DNA of 64,000 nucleotides, taken from the NCBI RefSeq assembly GCF_013055795.1, contig NZ_JABETO010000008.1, positions 102,344 to 166,343 of the forward strand. Reading direction: 5' to 3'. The DNA comes from Streptomyces sp. I05A-00742. Lineage in GTDB: Bacteria > Actinomycetota > Actinomycetes > Streptomycetales > Streptomycetaceae. Shown here in pieces: positions 61,557-64,000 of the stretch. Under the pieces are notes generated by a model, which was not told where the DNA came from, searched no databases, and saw nothing but the letters and a program-made list of their open reading frames with translations. The translations under genes and the position numbers were made by a program. Within the stretch, counting starts at the first letter, position 1. Every line of letters begins with the position of its first letter.

Positions 61557-62998
61557 GATGCGTCCCTGCCTTTCTCTCGGCTCTCTCGGCGTACTGCGGA
61601 TACGGGCGGGCCGGCTGCCGTACGGAGGGCGGCGCGCACCTCGGCCGCGGCGCGACGGGCGTCGCGGACGCAGTCGTTGACCGCGACGCCGTGGTAGGCG
61701 CTGCCGGACAGGTGCAGTCCGGGCAGGGCGGCGGCCGCGGCCAGCACGCCGCGCACCCGCTCGCCGTGGCCGGTCGTGTACTGCGGGATGGCCTCCTTCC
61801 AGACGTGGTCGTGCCGGAACGCCGGTCCGTTCGCCGGGCCGAACAGGACGGTGGCGTCGCGGTGCACCGCGGCGACGGCCTCGTCGCTGCTCAGCTCGGT
61901 GAACCCGGGGTCCTCGGCGCCGCCCGCGAAGGCCCGCAGCAGGACGCCGTCCGGTGGCGCGCTGTCGGGGAAGACCGCCGAGCTGTGCACCACACCGGCG
62001 ATCCGCGTGGGCTCCGACGGCAGGGTCAGATACCCGAAGCCGCGGGGCACGGCCGCCAGGTCGCGGCGCCGGTAGCCGACGGACACCACCCGCACCGGCG
62101 CGTACCGCACCGCGGCCAGCGTCCCGGCGGCGCTCGGCAGGAGCGGCGCCAGCAGCCGCGCGGCGGCCGGGGCGGGTATCGCGACCACGACGTGGTCGGC
62201 CCGGACCGGCCCGTCCGTCGCCGTGGACACGAGCCATCCGCCGTCCGGTCCGGGGTCGCGCCGCAGCCCGGTCACGCCCCGGCCCGTCCGTAACCGCTCT
62301 CCCAGCCGGTCCACCAGGGCGTCCACCAGCACCCGCATCCCGCCGTCGGCGAAACCGGTCAGCCGGGGCGGTGGCCCGGCGCGCCCGGCGGCCCGGCGCA
62401 GGCGGCCCCGCAGGGCCGCGAGCAGCAGGCTGCGCCGGTCGCGTTCGAGCGTCCTGAACCGCGGGAAGGCCGCGTCCAGGCTGGTCGCCCGCGGGTCGCC
62501 GGCGGTGACGCCGTGCACCAGCGGCGCCGCCATGACCCCGGCGGCCCGGTGTCCGAACCGCCGGGCGAGGAAGCCGTACACCGTCTCCTCACCGGTCGCC
62601 GGGCCGATCAGCGGCTCGGCCAGGACGCGGGCCTTGGCGGCCGGTCCGAGCAGCGGGGTGGTGACGAACGCGGCGGCGCCGAGCGGCAGGGGCAGCAGCC
62701 GCCCGCCGCGCAGCACGAACCGCTCCCGGGCGGCCTCCGCGGCCGGCCGCAGCCGGGGGCCGAGGCCCAGGGCGTCGGCCAGGGTGCGGGTGTCGGTGCC
62801 GTTGTCCAGGAACCCGTTGGGGCCCAGGTCGACGGTGTAACCGTCCGCACGGTGGCAGGCGATCTTGCCACCGGCGGCCGGCTCCGCCTCGAACACCGTC
62901 ACATCCATGTCCGGCCGCCCGGCGAGCAGTTCGAAGGCGACCGTCAGCCCGGAGATGCCGCCGCCGACGACGGCGACGTGCGGGCGTCCGCCGCTCAT
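61553..62998 (-). CDS. hemY: Protoporphyrinogen/coproporphyrinogen oxidase HemY
   Basis: 481-residue FAD oxidase. It has the N-terminal VAVVGGGISGLTVAFELLAG, then AAGGKIACHRADGYTVDLGP and NGFLDN, and the C-terminal FAD block LPGLHLSGSAYHGVAVNDCV. It oxidises the porphyrinogen to the porphyrin just before iron insertion. The start overlaps the ferrochelatase stop by 4 bp (ATGA). The Leu/Arg-rich middle is typical. Whether the substrate is protoporphyrinogen or coproporphyrinogen is not settled by sequence. Confidence 0.9.
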   Translation of the reverse strand: MSGGRPHVAVVGGGISGLTVAFELLAGRPDMDVTVFEAEPAAGGKIACHRADGYTVDLGPNGFLDNGTDTRTLADALGLGPRLRPAAEAARERFVLRGGRLLPLPLGAAAFVTTPLLGPAAKARVLAEPLIGPATGEETVYGFLARRFGHRAAGVMAAPLVHGVTAGDPRATSLDAAFPRFRTLERDRRSLLLAALRGRLRRAAGRAGPPPRLTGFADGGMRVLVDALVDRLGERLRTGRGVTGLRRDPGPDGGWLVSTATDGPVRADHVVVAIPAPAAARLLAPLLPSAAGTLAAVRYAPVRVVSVGYRRRDLAAVPRGFGYLTLPSEPTRIAGVVHSSAVFPDSAPPDGVLLRAFAGGAEDPGFTELSSDEAVAAVHRDATVLFGPANGPAFRHDHVWKEAIPQYTTGHGERVRGVLAAAAALPGLHLSGSAYHGVAVNDCVRDARRAAAEVRAALRTAAGPPVSAVRRESREKGRDAS

Positions 62999-64000
62999 CG
63001 CGGGGCGTCCGGCGGGCGCTGCGGATAGGCGTGGGCCGGGTTGAGAATCTCCCGGCACGCCGGGTCGACGCACCCGGCGCAGCGGAGCGCGAAATGCGGT
63101 CCGCACGCCGTCCCGGCGCTCAGGTGATCGGCGACCACCTGGGCCATGGCGTCCAGGAAGAGCGGGTCGTCATTGGGCGCGGGCGCCCGCCGGAACGTGG
63201 TGACACCGGCCTCCTCGGCGGCCTCGGCAAACTCGATGTCAATCTCCGACAGCGTATCCAGATGGTCAGTGGTGAAAATGATTCCCACTATCAGGATATT
63301 CCGCCGACCTTGTTTTCCGAGTGCCCGAATCACGGATTCCGTGTTCGGCCCCTGCCATGCCACGGGCCCCACGTCCGCCTGAAAACACAGGGCGTACTCG
63401 TGGTTGTCCCCCAGCTCCCGCATGACGTCACGGACCGTTCCCGCCACTTCCTGAAGATAGGGATCCCCTTTATTGATCACCCGTTGCGGAAGCGAGTGCG
63501 CACTGAACAGCACCACCACGTTGTCGCGCTCGGATTCCGGGAAATCCGCGAGCCCCTCGCGCACCTTGGCCGCCATGGCCTGCACATATGCCGGATGCGT
63601 CGACCAGCGGTCGACGACGCTCCACCGGAAGGCGCCGTCGAGCCGCAGGCGCCGGGCGGTGGCCCACAGGTCGTGCAGGCTGGAGCCGGTGGTCGAGCAG
63701 GAGTACTGCGGGTACTGCGGGAACGCCACGGCCCGCCGCACCCCGTCCGCCGCCATCTGCCGCAGCGCCTGCCCACTGGAGGGCTCGGTATAGCGAAAGG
63801 CCAGGTAGGGACGGTGCGGAGCGGTCTCGGGGCTGAGTACGTCGAGCCGTTTGACCAGCCCCTCGCCCTGCCGGACCGTCCAGTCGTACAGCGGGGAGCC
63901 GCCGCCGATCGCGGCGTAGGTCTTCTGCAGCCGCGGAGTGCGCAGCCGGGCGATCAGCGGTCCGAGAGCGGACTGCGCGGGCAGCTGAATGATCTCCCTG
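62995..64000 (-). CDS. hemH: Ferrochelatase with [2Fe-2S] motif (5' end beyond window)
   Basis: About 335 residues visible. It has RLRTPRLQKTYAAIGGGSPL, then AFRYTEPSS, the strongly conserved AFPQYPQYSCSTTGSSLHDL, LFSAHSLPQRVINKGDPYL, catalytic-region FQADVGPVAWQGPNTE, and IIFTTDHLDTLSEIDIEF with His and Glu. The C-terminus has CGPHFALRCAGCVDPAC, four Cys that would hold a [2Fe-2S] cluster. The PQYSCSTTGSS block is like that of animal and proteobacterial enzymes rather than the usual Streptomyces coproporphyrin ferrochelatase. It inserts iron into the porphyrin. First gene of the three-gene heme operon. Confidence 0.9.
   Translation of the reverse strand, partial: REIIQLPAQSALGPLIARLRTPRLQKTYAAIGGGSPLYDWTVRQGEGLVKRLDVLSPETAPHRPYLAFRYTEPSSGQALRQMAADGVRRAVAFPQYPQYSCSTTGSSLHDLWATARRLRLDGAFRWSVVDRWSTHPAYVQAMAAKVREGLADFPESERDNVVVLFSAHSLPQRVINKGDPYLQEVAGTVRDVMRELGDNHEYALCFQADVGPVAWQGPNTESVIRALGKQGRRNILIVGIIFTTDHLDTLSEIDIEFAEAAEEAGVTTFRRAPAPNDDPLFLDAMAQVVADHLSAGTACGPHFALRCAGCVDPACREILNPAHAYPQRPPDAPR

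Overview
The window is high-GC (low-to-mid 70s percent by eye) chromosomal DNA from a Streptomyces or a very close relative. The evidence is the codon use, frequent GTG starts, GGAGG-type ribosome binding sites, and families typical of the genus (DUF3140, CsbD, MmyB-type regulator, ANTAR-SpoIIE phosphatase, NACHT protein, papain inhibitor). I see no tRNA, rRNA, CRISPR array, transposase or attachment site.

Left arm (1-24.2 kb). This is a patchwork of short units: an old-yellow-enzyme gene cut by the window edge, galE, a methylglyoxal synthase, an MmyB-type regulator, a Nudix hydrolase, several small conserved proteins, an isochorismatase/PadR divergent pair, a membrane NACHT NTPase, a cyanate detoxification operon (carbonic anhydrase, cyanase, nucleoside deaminase) with its divergent LysR regulator, a haloperoxidase-like secreted protein, an HxlR/quinone-reductase divergent pair, a GH114 lipoprotein, an EF-Tu-like GTPase with no domains II and III, a DUF4232 lipoprotein and an SDR. 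Several decayed genes lie between them (a phosphotransferase, a cyclopropane-fatty-acid synthase start, a HEAT-repeat-like gene, a MerR-like tail).

Centre (24.5-47.2 kb). This is a biosynthetic gene cluster whose content and order strongly resemble the hygromycin A (hyg) cluster as I remember it. Chorismate lyase and PobA would make 3,4-dihydroxybenzoate. An AMP-ligase, two ACPs, two ketosynthase-like proteins, an acyltransferase, a ketoreductase and a MaoC dehydratase would extend it to an alpha-methyl-cinnamoyl unit. Gmd, a fucose synthase, an RGP-like mutase, a GT1 glycosyltransferase and an SDR would make and attach a dehydro-fucofuranose. An inositol-dehydrogenase-like protein, a class-III aminotransferase, an FkbM methyltransferase and an amidohydrolase would make the aminocyclitol. 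A BtrH-like protein would form the amide. A small kinase and an MFS pump would give self-protection. The ketosynthase has Ser in place of the catalytic Cys, and its partner is a truncated, inactive-looking paralogue.

Right part (47.4-64 kb). An ANTAR-GAF-PAS-SpoIIE phosphatase and a secreted papain inhibitor are followed by a lanthipeptide locus. The locus holds LanL (lyase-kinase-cyclase with all three zinc ligands, so class IV), two tiny precursor genes (one with a 4-Cys core, one truncated and overlapping lanL), and a separate LanC. After a PIG-L deacetylase lipoprotein come an MFS/MmpL export pair with a divergent TetR regulator, and then a three-gene heme operon running off the edge: a ferrochelatase of the [2Fe-2S] type, a HemY-type oxidase and a Cys-rich protein.
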